Origin: Drosophila persimilis
Taxonomy: Eukaryota; Arthropoda; Insecta; Diptera; Drosophilidae
Direction: 5' to 3'
NCBI RefSeq assembly: GCF_003286085.1
Contig: NW_020825589.1
Coordinates: forward strand, 62,001-126,000
Length of the DNA: 64,000 bases
Shown: positions 21,643-33,813 of the stretch, in pieces
Layout: every line of letters begins with the position of its first letter
Numbering within the stretch: position 1 is the stretch's first letter
Translations under genes and position numbers: made by a program
The notes under the pieces: generated by a model
What the model was told of the DNA's origin: nothing
Database searches by the model: none
The model's input: the letters and a program-made list of their open reading frames with translations, nothing else

Positions 21643-22599
21643 TTACAAGTACAGATAATCATTTACAGTCAATTGCAGTGGGTAGGGAAGTGCTATCGTT
21701 TGCAGTATTCGTGCTACTTTAATTCTTCTTATGGCATAGATTATTAATATTATTATAATTATTATTATGGTTTCGATAATTAAGGCCGCATGTCCAGATA
21801 CATGATGAAACTTAAGTCCTTTTAAATCATGATGACCTTCTTTTAAAAATTTTAATTCGTTTCTTAACTTATCCATTTCTTCTGTATGGTTAATTAATGG
21901 TACTGTTAATGGATTCCAAACAATTTTTGGTATTTTACTTATATTACTTGTATAATAGGTTGAAATTGGCTCGTAGTTTTATGTTTAGATACTGTGATGA
22001 GGTACTAGTATTTTATCATCGGTTTGCACAGTACAACCATGTATTATTGTTAAAATTCCTTCTTGCAGAAGATCAATTAGTTCTTGATTTGAGCTACTAC
22101 ATTGAATTAGTACTGGAACTTTGAAGAGCCAACTAAGCCGCCTTTCTAATTCGACCCAAAATGACCTTGTCTCTGCTATCTTCCTATAAACGCAATTTGA
22201 ATTACCTCTTGCTTTGAAAGGAGCTATCTCACAAGCATTATCATTGGGATTGCTCCAAGGCCAACTACTTTCGCATACTCTTCTATTCGTTTTCCATTTT
22301 CGGCATTTGTTCAAGCTTCATTCAGCGAATGATAGAAATCAATTTCGAAGCTATATACTAAATACCTGGAGCTCAAATCTACTTTGACCTATTCTTGTTC
22401 ATGCTCAACCGGCATCGAAATTATCCTAAACAAATGGGATGCGTGTCTACCAAACAGGGGAATCTTCACGTTCAGAATTAATTTTTTATCAACAAAAATT
22501 CCTTTTGCTGTTAATAGGCTGTAAATTTCCTTAAATTGTGTTCTTGTTCTAATATTCCGCATTCCTATTTTCCATTTATTTCTTTGTTGCAGTGTGTGC
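21643..22599 (-). pseudogene. roo-like env fragment (unit B)
   Basis: As 16235-17000 but with the about 190-bp segment retained (22400-22590). That adds the 70-codon piece 22601-22389 bridging the integrase end (LQQRNKWK) and the env ectodomain (RNIRTRTQFKEIYSLL). Frames break near 22389, 22314 and 21985. The transmembrane helix and tail are at 21876-21643. Confidence 0.6.
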
Positions 22600-23474
22600 A
22601 AATAATATTATTTCCATTTGATCCAAAATTCTCTTTTCATTTTCTGAATTAATCTCCATCTATCCAGAATCCCGATTTTTTCCTCTGAAATTGTCTCAAT
22701 CGGGCCAAATATTGGCCTTCCAATAATCAAATGACCTGGTGTTAATATATCCAGTTCGTCAATATCATTTGTAGCTGTATACAAAGGGCGTGAATTTAGT
22801 ACCTCTTCAATTTGACATAATAGAGTTGCCATTTCCTCATAGGTTAAATTATTGTCCCCGATTAAGATCAATAAGTGATATATCACTGATTTTATCCCCA
22901 GCTTCCCAAATACCTCCGAAGTGAGGTCCTGTCGCGGGAAGAAAATGCCACTCGATCTGTTCTCTTTCTAATATTGGAACCACTTTTATGTTGTCTTTGG
23001 CTTTTTGGTATTCCTCGTCTAATTTGCGCGAAGCTCCCACAAAGTTGGTTCCATTATCGGAAAATTTTTTTTGCACAGTTTCCTCTTCTTGAAAAAAAAT
23101 CTTCTAAGTGCAGCTAGAAATGCATCTGAAGTAAGATCGCTGACTACTTCCAAATGAATAGCCTTTGTCTGCCCCCGGTTTTTAGAGCATCGGATATGGT
23201 AAGGCCCGGCGAAGTCTACACCTGTACTTGTAAACGGGTGCGACATTGTAGCTCTGTGTTTCGGCAGATTTCCCATAATTTGTTCTGCAGTATTCTGTCG
23301 ATACCTAGCACAGGTGACACACTCTTTAAGTTTTTTCTTTAAGCAATTTCTTAGCCCAAATATCCAAAACTTTCGATGGATATAGTTTCGCATCAGATTA
23401 ATTCCACCGTGCAATGTTTCTTTATGTGCATTCTTGATAAATAAAGACGTCAAGTGACACTTATCTAAAATCAA
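22600..23474 (-). pseudogene. roo-like BEL integrase fragment (unit B)
   Basis: Same content and frame breaks as 17001-17888 (pieces 23600-23019, 23076-22849, 22886-22608), truncated at the same base by the same Helentron sequence. The shared truncation shows that A and B arose by duplication after the Helentron junction formed. Confidence 0.72.
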
Positions 23475-24066
23475 GGGATCAATCAAGATCTCAGAGACTA
23501 TAAAAGCTAGAGCAACCAAATTTGGTATCCACACTCCCAAGATATCGGACCGAGACGAGTTTGTTTCAAAATTTCGCCACACCCTCTTCCGCCCCCGCAA
23601 AGGATGAAAATCTGGGGATATTCACAAATCTCAGAGACTATTAACGCTAGAGTAACCAAATTTGGTATCCACACTCCTGTTAGAACTCACTATTAAACGT
23701 ATATCTCGCCCCACCCCCTTCCGCCCCCACAAAAGAGGAAAATCTGTGGCATCCACAATATTGAAGATTCGAGAAAACTAAAAACAATCATAGAAAATGA
23801 TGATCTCATCCATATCTATCAGATTGCTGAATCTGGATCAGATCCGGATAATTTGTATAGCCAAAAGGAACAAATCAATTTGCAGGGGCTACGCAGCGCC
23901 TGACGTCACGCTCAGACTGATTTTCTGTCTCGCTCGCACGCACTCTTTGTCGTGTCGTTCAATAGAAGCGGCGTCTGCCGGGGGAGAGCCATACTGACTA
24001 AGTATCGGGTATAAATGTAGAGATACGGTCTCCGCAGCAACTCACAACGTTGCCCCTCGTTTTGTA
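23475..24066. mobile_element. Helentron/DINE-type element (unit B)
   Basis: Direct copy of 17889-18480 with the two about 145-bp repeats and the same 3' part; no difference noticed by eye. Confidence 0.65.
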
Positions 24067-24093
24067 ATTTAATTGCGCGTCGAACGCGCAACA

Positions 24094-25034
24094 TTGATGA
24101 GTGCGTTGAACGTTCCTTTCACGTGACCACGCGAATTGTATGAGACGAAATATTATACCGTTAACCTGGACATTATTGATTGATTTTATGCGGTTTTGGA
24201 TCGTGTACGTCGGCAGGATCACTAGGGGAACTGCATGCCTTAACCAACACAGGAAGAGTGCGTCCAACGACACTAGAGGAAGCTATGGAGCTTTACCAGA
24301 TTGGTCGGTTTTTAGAGATTGATATTTTGGCGCAAGGCTGTGAGGATTTAATACTCGAGTAGCTGTCCCTTGATACTTTACCAACAATTTTAAAGTGGGG
24401 TTGCCAACTCTATGGCTCCGCGTGGGTGTTTAGACAAGCATGTCAGTACCTACGAGAAGAATTTACCGTTATTAGCACCTCACCTGTCCTGCACCAAATA
24501 GATAAAACGCAACTGTTACATGTTCTGCAGAGTAATTTTTTAACCAGCTCCTAAGCTAGAGATTCTGCGGGCTGTTCGTAAATGTGGAGAACAGGAGCTC
24601 ATTAGCCGCATGGAAGATCGTGAACCAAACTTTTTGTGATTTGAGTGATGTAGAGTTGCGAGACATCATCGCAGAATTATTGCCTTTAGTGCGCATAGAC
24701 CATGTTTTACCGCCTCATAGTGAGATGCTCTGCCAAGCAATTCGTAGAGATCTTGTCAGCACTCCACCTTCACATATGATATGTAGTGGTAGTAATCAGG
24801 GACTCTTTGTTGAAGGATCGATTATCATCATCTCACCACCAGGTGGAACTAATGCGTATGCGAAGGTCGCGACACCCGCCAGATATTCCTGATACCTTGA
24901 ATATGGTGTCCCACATGAATGCAGCGGCTAATAATGGACTTTTTAGTGTTGTTAATCGTGGTGCTATTCATGAAAATATTGAAATGTGGGTAGGGTCGGC
25001 TGTTATACCAGCACCGGATAACCAAAATTTATTG
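24094..25034 (+). pseudogene. BTBD7-like gene fragment, shorter copy
   Basis: Direct copy of 18508-19446 with the same in-frame TAG and frameshifts. It ends abruptly at 25034 (after PDNQNLL), where a DINE-1 element begins. The C-terminal third found at 19447-20190 is missing. Shared lesions show the copy was already a pseudogene when duplicated. Confidence 0.7.
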
Positions 25035-25270
25035 CTCTTATAGTCTTTGAGCACTAGGCGCTAATAGGGACGGGCAGACGGACAGACGGACAGACGGACG
25101 GACGGACAGACGGACAGACAGACATGGCTCAATTGACTCGGCTATCGATGCTGATCAAGAATATATATACTTTATTGGGTCGGAAACGCTTCCTTCTGGA
25201 CGTTACACACATCCATTTTCACCACAAATCTAATATACACCTATACTCTTCGACTACCGGGTATAAAAAT
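25035..25270 (+). mobile_element. DINE-1, 3' part
   Basis: Begins inside the element at CTCTTATAGTCTTTGAGCACTAGGCGCTAA (25034-25063, described as the usual mid block). It includes the GACGGACA microsatellite and ends at ACCGGGTATAA (25258-25268). It forms the joint between the BTBD7-like copy and the roo pol sequence. Confidence 0.8.
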
Positions 25271-27238
25271 AACAAAAGAGTAGTATTATCTACCTTAGCC
25301 AAGATGTATGACCCCTTAGGCTGGTTGTCTCCAGTGACACTTGTCGGAAAATTGATTATTCAAAAACTTTGGCTAGCAGACAAAAATTGGGATGAAGAAT
25401 TATCAGAACAGGATACTCGGGAATGGAATTCGTTTAAAAAAAGTTTAACAGAGTTAGAGAGCATTCGGATTTCGAGATGGCTAAGTTCTCAGCACAATAA
25501 GTCGATGCAAATTCATGGGTTTGCCGATGCATCCGAAAAGGCTTATGCTGCCGTAGTGTATGCCAAGGTAGATAGTTCTACAATTATAATAGCCAGCAAA
25601 AGCAAAGTTAATCCAAGGAAGAATCGGAAAACTATTCCAAAATTAGAACTTTGTGCAGCACATCTTCTGGCAAAATGAATTCAACGGGTGAAAGTAGCGG
25701 TTGGAAGTAATGTAGAGTGTTATGCCTGGAGTGATTCTACTATTACTCTAGCCTGGATAAAGAATGGAGACAATAAAGACAAGTTTATCAGGCGTCGAAC
25801 TGACGAAGTAAGAAAGATTAAGGAAATTAAATGGGAACACGTTAGAACTGAAGACAATCCAGCAGATGTAGCATCAAGGGGCATTAGTGCAGATAAGCTA
25901 AAAGATTTTAAGATTTGGTGGAAAGGGCCTCAATGGTTGCCGAAATCTGAGGAACATTGGCCAAAAGAGGAAATTGAAGAAAAAATAGTAGTTAGCACAA
26001 AAATGGTAATAGCAAAAAATAATATTTTTTGTGAATTATTACAAAAATATTCGTGTATGCATAAACTAGAGTCATTGCATATGTATTGAGGTTTATTCAA
26101 ATCAAACCCAAAAAGAAAGAATTTCCTCCATTTTTGACAGTGAAGGAGTTTAAGAGCGCCAAAGTATTAATAGTAAAACAACAACATGCTATACAATTCA
26201 GTTCCGAAATAGCAAGCCTAATTAATAAAAAAGAAATAGAAACAAAAAACAAACTATTAAGCTTAAATCCGTTCTTAGATAAAGACGGATTGTTACTTGT
26301 TGGAGGTACATTGCAAAACTCCAATTCGGTATTTGGTATTCGGTTAAACATCCATTGATTTTAGATAAGTGTCACTTGACGTCTTTATTTATCAAGAATG
26401 GACATAAAGAAACATTGCACGGTGGAATTAATCTGATGCGAAACTATATCCAGCGAAAGTTTTGGATATTTGGGCTAAGAAATTGCTTAAAGAAAAAACT
26501 TAAAGAGTGTGTCACCTGTGCTAGGTATCGACAGAATACTGCAGAACAAATTATGGGAAATCTGCCGAAACACAGAGCTACAATGTCGCACCCGTTTACA
26601 AGTACAGGTGTAGACTTCGCCGGGCCTTACCATATCCGATGCTCTAAAAACCGGGGGCAGACAAAGGCTATTCATTTGGAAGTAGTCAGCGATCTTACTT
26701 CAGATGCATTTCTAGCTGCACTTAGAAGATTTTTTTTCAAGAAGAGGAAACTGTGCAAAAAAAATTTTCCGATAATGGAACCAACTTTGTGGGAGCTTCG
26801 CGCAAATTAGACGAGGAATACCAAAAAGCCAAAGACAACATAAAAGTGGTTCCAATATTAGAAAGAGAACAGATCGAGTGGCATTTTCTTCCCGCGACAG
26901 GACCTCACTTCGGAGGTATTTGGGAAGCTGGGGATAAAATCAGTGATATATCACTTATTGATCTTAATCGGGGACAATAATTTAACCTATGAGGAAATGG
27001 CAACTCTATTATGTCAAATTGAAGAGGTACTAAATTCACGCCCTTTGTATACAGCTACAAATGATATTGACGAACTGGATATATTAACACCAGGTCATTT
27101 GATTATTGGAAGGCCAATATTTGGCCCGATTGAGACAATTTCAGAGGAAAAAATCGGGATTCTGGATAGATGGAGATTAATTCAGAAAATGAAAAGAGAA
27201 TTTTGGATCAAATGGAAATAATATTATTTGCACACACT
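25271..27238 (+). pseudogene. roo-like BEL pol: RT end, RNase H, integrase (unit C)
   Basis: The longest roo-like pol piece in the window. 25271-25675 covers the RT end and connection (YDPLGWLSPVTL) and RNase H start (MQIHGFADASEKAYAAV, PKLELCAAHLLAK). TGA at 25676 interrupts, then 25688-26089 continues RNase H (AWSDSTITLAWI, DNPADVASRG). Another stop follows at 26087, then the integrase zinc region and core (26355-27238) with the same two frameshifts as in units A and B. DINE-1 sequence replaces everything upstream of 25271, including gag, protease and the RT palm. Confidence 0.75.
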
Positions 27239-28186
27239 GCAACAAAGAAATAAATGGAAAATAGGAATGCGGAATATTAGAACAAGAACACAATTTAAGG
27301 AAATTTACAGCCTATTAACAGCAAAAGGAATTTTTGTTGATAAAAAATTAATTCTGAACGTGAAGATTCCCCTGTTTGGTAGACACGCATCCCATTTGTT
27401 TAGGATAATTTCGATGCCGGTTGAGCATGAACAAGAATAGGTCAAAGTAGATTTGAGCTCCAGGTATTTAGTATATAGCTTCGAAATTGATTTCTATCAT
27501 TCGCTGAATGAAGCTTGAACAAATGCCGAAAATGGAAAACGAATAGAAGAGTATGCGAAAGTAGTTGGCCTTGGAGCAATCCCAATGATAATGCTTGTGA
27601 GATAGCTCCTTTCAAAGCAAGAGGTAATTCAAATTGCGTTTATAGGAAGATAGCAGAGACAAGGTCATTTTGGGTCGAATTAGAAAGGCGGCTTAGTTGG
27701 CTCTTCAAAGTTCCAGTACTAATTCAATGTAGTAGCTCAAATCAAGAACTAATTGATCTTCTGCAAGAAGGAATTTTAACAATAATACATGGTTGTACTG
27801 TGCAAACCGATGATAAAATACTAGTACCTCATCACAGTATCTAAACATAAAACTACGAGCCAATTTCAACCTATTATACAAGTAATATAAGTAAAATACC
27901 AAAAATTGTTTGGAATCCATTAACAGTACCATTAATTAACCATACAGAAGAAATGGATAAGTTAAGAAACGAATTAAAATTTTTAAAAGAAGGTCATCAT
28001 GATTTAAAAGGACTTAAGTTTCATCATGTATCTGGACATGCGGCCTTAATTATCGAAACCATAATAATAATTATAATAATATTAATAATCTATGCCATAA
28101 GAAGAATTAAAGTAGCACGAATACTGCAAACGATAGCACTTCCCTACCCACTGCAATTGACTGTAAATGATTATCTGTACTTGTAA
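27239..28186 (+). pseudogene. roo-like env fragment (unit C)
   Basis: Follows integrase directly. Pieces 27228-27440, 27515-27844 and 27953-28186 are separated by frame breaks. Ectodomain with several Cys, then an Ile-rich membrane helix (about 28045-28110) and a basic tail. Small variants (for example at 27513, 27940 and 27980) agree with unit B, not A. Confidence 0.6.
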
Positions 28187-28245
28187 TTATAGCAATAAAG
28201 AAAATGTAGACAAAGGTTCACAAGAATCAAAATACAAAACAAGAA

Positions 28246-28641
28246 TGTTCAAAACATGAACATATTATCGTCAATACAATGCCAGTTTCGGCCCCTTGCA
28301 GAATGTTTAAACATAAATATATTATTATACACATTCACTCATGTAACAAAACCGATCTCTTAAGAAATCACATAAAGTAGACAAGTTATGACTGCACGGA
28401 TGTAAACAGAGTTCTGTAACCCATTAATACGACAACAAAACACAAGTGGAGAAAATACTTAACAAATGCGGTCCTAAAATAAAGCTAGTGTAAGCATTTA
28501 CTTAAATAGACACCCTCAGTAAAGTGTATCCTCTGCGTAGGTCTAACGATAATTATAGACTACCAAATTGTACCTCCTACCTCATTGTCAAATCACATAT
28601 AAGGCTCTGATTTTAAGAATACAATTTAGTTTGAATTTACA
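28246..28641 (+). repeat. roo-like BEL LTR (unit C)
   Basis: Putative 3' LTR, TGTTCAAAACATGAACA...TTTACA, 396 bp, inverted copy of those at 15780 and 21188. The stretch from 28190 to 28245 between env and LTR is A-rich, without an obvious strong polypurine tract. Confidence 0.55.
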
Positions 28642-28659
28642 ACTTAACTGATTTTGCAT

Positions 28660-28887
28660 AGATATAGTCATCCTCTGCGATTCAACGTTTTCTGTTTTCT
28701 CGTATCTTTAAAAATGTGGATGCCACAGATTTTCGCCCTTTGTGAGGGCGGAAGTGGGCGGGGCAATACTTTGAAATATACTTGTAACAGTGACATATCA
28801 CAGAAGTCTGGATATAAAATGTCGATACTCTAGCTCTTATAGTCTTTGAGCACTAGGCGCTAATAGGGACGGACAGACAGACAGGGC
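28660..28887 (+). mobile_element. Partial DINE-1 (unit C)
   Basis: Inverted copy of 15536-15768; diagnostic blocks run from TAGTCATCCTCTGCGATTC (28667) to the GGACAGACAGACAGGG end. Confidence 0.78.
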
Positions 28888-29681
28888 TCAGTGTACGTGT
28901 AAGCGAAAAAGTAGAAATCTCTGGCGTGCTGCATCCGCAGCTTCATGGCTTTGCCCACCCCTATCTCGGCTTGGCCATGCTGATCGAGCGCCGCTCCCCT
29001 TCTGCGCTACGAAACGGTGTCGGCGCCGTCTTCCGCCCGCTTTGGATCTGACTGGCTTGAAACCTGCATTCATGAATATACATATGTATATAACTTCAGC
29101 TGGCACTTCCAGACTATATGGTCCCATACATTTATTTTGTTTGTCTTTCTCAGTCTATTGGTGGAACTTGATAGAACGAAAAAACCTCGGCCTACCGCAG
29201 GGGAGTGATCTCACACTCCCAATTCGAGCCAGACGCTGAAAGATACACTACTTCAGTACCTCCCTTTCACTAGAGAGATATCTTTCTATATAAAATCTAA
29301 AACATCTGAAATATATGACCATATGACCAAGAGGTATCTTGAGTCTAGTTACTTTATATATTTCGACAGATTAAACGGGTAAAGCATTCGACGACTTCAG
29401 TTTATGGTGGGTTGGATCTGGCAAGGAAGGTCAATTTATTGTGTGTTGTAATCTTCCAACTACTAGGGTCAACGAGTAACAAAGGTGCAAAAGGGTTGCA
29501 GATGTAATAAACAAATTACTTAAACTTTTTTTTTCTTCGCAAATACCAGAGATAATATACATACTTAAGTATTTTTAACATTATACATACTATCTAATTT
29601 TAAGCCCTTGCCGAAAAGAAAAATTCCGTAAGCTTTATTTAATAGTTTATTTTATTTATTTAGATTGTTAAAATACATTTT
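28888..29681 (-). repeat. Anonymous repeat X, copy in unit C
   Basis: Inverted copy of 14742-15535. At every variant position I checked (for example 29020-29050 and the 53-bp segment near 29270-29325) it agrees with unit A and not B. Confidence 0.75.
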
Positions 29682-30063
29682 TATACCCGATACTCAAAAT
29701 GAGTATTGGGGTATATTAGATTTGTGGTAAAAGTAGATGTGTGTAACGTCCAGAAGGAATCGTTTCCGACCCCATAAAGTATATATATTCTTGATCAGCA
29801 TCAATAGCCGAGTCGATTGAGCCATGTCTGTCTGTCCGTCTGTCCGTCCGTCCGTCTGTCCGTCTGTCCGTCTGCCCGTCTGTCCGTCCCTATTAGCGCC
29901 TAGTGCTCAAAGACTATAAGAGCTAGAGCAACGATGTTTTGGATCCAAAATTCTGTGATATGTCACTGCTACAAAAATATTTCAAAACTTTGCCCCGCCC
30001 ACTTCCGCCCCCACAAAGGGCGAAAGTCTGTGGCATCCACAATTTTAAAGATACGATAAAACC
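29682..30063 (-). mobile_element. DINE-1, reverse (unit C)
   Basis: Inverted counterpart of 14360-14741: starts with reversed TATACCCGATACTC, includes a CTGTCCGT microsatellite (29826-29890), and ends at TTATCGTATC reversed. Inserted in env at the same base as in unit A. Confidence 0.82.
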
Positions 30064-31030
30064 AGCGTTGTTTTTGGAAGATTCCATGTGATTAGTATAT
30101 TGGGTTCAATAAAGTTTATTTGAAAGTTTTGAAAAGTTTTGGAATATGGACATTTAGTGGGAGTTTGCATTAAAATTCCCTTTATACAATTGTCATTGGT
30201 TTTCAATCTAGTTTCTTTAACAAATACTTCTTCATTTTTTATGTAGTACTTGTCGTATGTCATATCTGTTAATAACATGTTAACATGTTAATTCGTCTGG
30301 ATACGGAACGATTTTATAGATTGGTACTTTTGTAATGTCTTTGGGAATCTTGGAAATTATTAGAATTTCGTTGGTATCGGATTTTAGCCAGGAGGTTTTT
30401 ATATTTAGTATTTTCTCAGAATTTATTTGTTCCAGGTAGTCTTGTTTTAATAATTTTGGATTAAATATACCGAGCCTACTTAATTGCATACCTAGTTCTA
30501 TATCTTCGATATATTCTGTGAAATGTTGTAGATTGAATATCAAAATTTCTATTTGTTGATTCCTGTCATTTTCTTCATTTAGTTTGTTTATAACGTTTAT
30601 TCCGCTATTAACTGCATCTATTACCAAATTTAGTTCATTCGTTTGAATGCTATGGCTGGCTAAATTTTCTATTTTTTGTTCCAAATCGACTTTATCTTCC
30701 TGATCTAGTGTTCCAAAGAGATATTTGTAGGCTGTTCCTACTATATTGATTAGGCCTCTTTTATTTCATTTGGTTATTTTTAGCCCGTTCATTTCTCTTT
30801 GCCATTTGTCTACTAGATATTTTATTTGGATTATGTCCTGGAATTTAGTGGCTTGCAACAAATTTTGGTATAGTTCTTCGGTTTTAGTTACATTAACAGT
30901 TAGATAATGGTATTCGTAATTGATAGGTATGTTAATCGATCCAGTTTTGAATATCATATATCCGTTTTGGGATTTTATAGGATTTATTTCTATGTTTTAG
31001 CCCTGTGCCATTACGATGGTAATTATGAGG
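30064..31030 (-). pseudogene. Errantivirus env, second family (unit C)
   Basis: Inverted copy of the env in unit A. It shares the premature stop before the NKRGLIN region (about 30767) and carries an extra short duplication at about 30275-30290 (repeated TTAACATG) that shifts the frame. Open pieces on the minus strand are 30957-30766 and 30684-30280. It ends at the DINE-1 insertion. Confidence 0.78.
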
Positions 31031-31555
31031 AAGATGAGGATTTTAATTGTGTTGAAGTTCGCCGATTCCATTAACGTCCTCGGTTTCTCTGGAATTATTA
31101 TATTTGCTTGTATTAGATTTCTTATTTTTCTTGAATTTTGATTTATAATGAGCTATTTTCCTACCCCTATTCTTTTCTTCATAATGTTTTTCGTCTACCT
31201 GTCTAATTTCGCCCGTCCTTTTGAAAGGATTTGTTACCTTAGACTTAACTAGAGTTGATAGTTTATAGCGGGTATCTACTTCATACTCTATGCGGTTTTT
31301 ATTTAATTGAGTGATTTTATTCACTTTATTTAGTTGGGTGTCATAATCAGGTGAGCCTGCATAAATGAATATATCAGCTGGTGTCCTATTTGTGGTATTA
31401 TGTTTGGTTTTATGATTATAAGTATAAAGAATTAATTCAAACTTCGTGAATCTATCTTCTGGGTTATCCTCGCTAGATATTATTCTTAATTTTTCATTTA
31501 ATGTTTTATGAAATCTTTCTACGTCAGATATTCCATTTTTGCTGGAAGAGATCTC
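31031..31555 (-). pseudogene. Errantivirus integrase end, second family (unit C)
   Basis: Minus-strand sequence from 31555: end of the integrase core (SSSKNGISDVERFHKT-like block near 31540-31500), a tail with DNPEDRFTKFELILYTYNHK, and the basic C-terminus (frame 31324-31043). It extends beyond the A/C repeat (A begins in the tail at 13195). It is truncated at 31555 by the BEL LTR. Confidence 0.75.
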
Positions 31556-32031
31556 TGTTGAGACAACGAGCTTTTTCGCTGACTATGATTGTTCAATAAT
31601 TTCACAAATTATTAATTTCCGAAAACGTTATAAATTTTATTATAGGTATTTTGTGTGTTGAGGGTGGCCGAAGATGCCAGAGCCTTTTACAATAGTATTA
31701 GAGTGACACACTTGGATGAGGCAAGCGAGCCGATCTCGAGCCAAAGTAATAGATTGGGGACAAAAAGGGTCTGTTCTCCAACTATATCAAGCGGTAACTG
31801 CTAGAGCAGGCGCAGCTGCTGACGGCTTAGCGACGGCATAGGAAAGAAAAGATAACAAGAGCGAGCATAGATAAGAATAGATGATTAAATGAGAGCATGT
31901 TGCTGAGCGAGCATAGATAAAGCTACGCTTACGTTACGTTAGTTTAGTATAATGACCAAAATAGAAAAGAAAGTGAATTGATAGGCAATAAAACAATGGT
32001 ATAAAATTTACACTCGGGCTTCGCCCGAACA
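31556..32031 (-). repeat. BEL-1 3' LTR
   Basis: TGTTGAGACAACG...CGCCCGAACA on the plus strand; identical in length to 37492-37967. The pol stop codon (32008-32010) lies 22 bases inside this LTR. Confidence 0.9.
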
Positions 32032-33813
32032 TACTCCCCCCGTGGAAGGATCCATGCCTTTCACCTCATCTCGTAGAGGCAATAGACATAGTTTTGCAAG
32101 TGCTCTTCGGCTAACACCTGTAGCCATCCTGATCAAGGCGACTCGAGATACGCCATCAGCTCCTGGGATGAGCTCGAGGATTCTCGCTAGAGGCCACTTC
32201 AGAGGAGGGAAGTTCTCGTCCTTAACAAGAACGACATCATTGACGTGAAGCTCAGGATTCCGGGTGCGCCACTTCGTTCTTTCTTGAAGACTGGTTAAAT
32301 ACGATTGGCGCCAGCGAGACCAAAAGATTTGCTGAAGCTGTGTGACCTTCTGCCAACGGTCCAAGCGATCGACGTTTAAATGAACCAAGTCAGGCTCCAA
32401 GAAGGTTGTGATAGGGGCGCCAACTAGAAAATGGCTGGGCGTGAGTACATCGAGATCTGCAGGGTTCTCTGAAAGAGGAAACAATGGCCTTGAATTAATG
32501 ATTGCACAGATATTGCACGCGAGAGTGCGCAGCTCATCAAATCCAAGAAGCGATGATCCGAGGGCACGTCGAAGATGATGCTTAGCAAGCTTGACTGACG
32601 CCTCCCACAATCCTCCAAAATGTGGCGATCTAGGAGGAATGAAACGCCAATCGATGCAATCGTTGAGAAAAGCTTGATGCACGGCTTCTTGATGACTGTC
32701 GCTTAGGAATAGCGACTTAAGTTCCGCCAGTTCGTTCCGCGCTCCAACAAAATTTGTGGCATTATCTGACCAAATACGAATCGGTCTTCCACGGGTGCAA
32801 ATGAAACGGCGAAGAGCAGAGAGGAACGCAGATGTTGTAAGATCCTTCACAAGCTCGATGTGAACCGCCTTGGTGGAGAAGCATATAAAAATGCTCATGT
32901 AGCACTTTAGTGGGGGCCGGTTTCGAACTTCTGATTTATACAGGAACGGACCGCAATAGTCCACGCCGGTAACTAAAAATGCACGAGATTCGCTGACTCT
33001 GTCCACCGGAAGATCTGCCATTATTTGCTCGAGAGTTCGAGGCTTCACTCTAAAGCATCTGAGACACTTTTGGATTACATGTGCTACGGTTTTTCGGCCA
33101 CCGATTGGCCAGTACGTTTGACGAATGATGGCTAATAGCGACTGGGGTCCAGCGTGAAGGTGCTTTTCGTGTAAGTGCCGTATCAGAGCAGAAGTGATGG
33201 AATGATTCTTGGGCAATATTATGAGATGCCGTGCTTCAAAGTCCAAGGTAGAGTTTTTAAGACGCCCTCCAACTCGAAGCAAACCGCAATCATCTAAAAA
33301 TGGCGAAAGAGAGGCGATCGAGCTTGAAGCCTTGATGTCCTTTCGCGTTTCCAGGGCTCTTATTTCAGTGGATAGACGAGATTGTTGAGTAAGACGAATA
33401 AGCAGTTCGGTTCCCAAACGCAAGTCCTCCACAGTTATTCCAGACTTTCGTCGATGAATGAATTTGCATACATACGCAAAAATTCGTTGCATTTTGGGGA
33501 AGGAATTTACAAACTTTGATTCTTCCACCAAATATCTTGACGCGCAGTTTGTAATTAGTATGGTTTTTCGTGCCTCCAAAACCGGCTCTGGAAGAGCAGG
33601 TGTACTTGGCCATTGATCCTTACTGGCTGTCAAGTATGTAGGTCCATACTTCCAAAGATGAGAATTGATGAGCTCAGCTGGTAATGATCCTCGAGAAAGC
33701 ATATAGGCAGGGTTTAGATGTGAGTTCCTGAATAACAGAAAGTCTATTAGCGACAAATACATTGAAGTTGGATGGTTGATTCTTGATCCAAGCCAAAACG
33801 ACTGTGGAGTCAC
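32008..33813 (-). pseudogene. BEL-1 RNase H end and integrase (second frame)
   Basis: Continues the polyprotein after a one-step frame change in the 33674-33813 overlap. It gives the RNase H end (HLNPAYMLSRG), then integrase: zinc domain HLHEKHLHAGPQ...CLRCFRVK, core VTGVDYCGPF with first Asp, SDNATNFVGA with second Asp, the DWRFIPPRSPHFGGLWEA block with the Glu, and a C-terminal chromodomain-like tail. 601 codons, all catalytic integrase residues visible. It inserts cDNA in intact relatives. Without repair of the frame it would lack a proper start. Confidence 0.85.
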
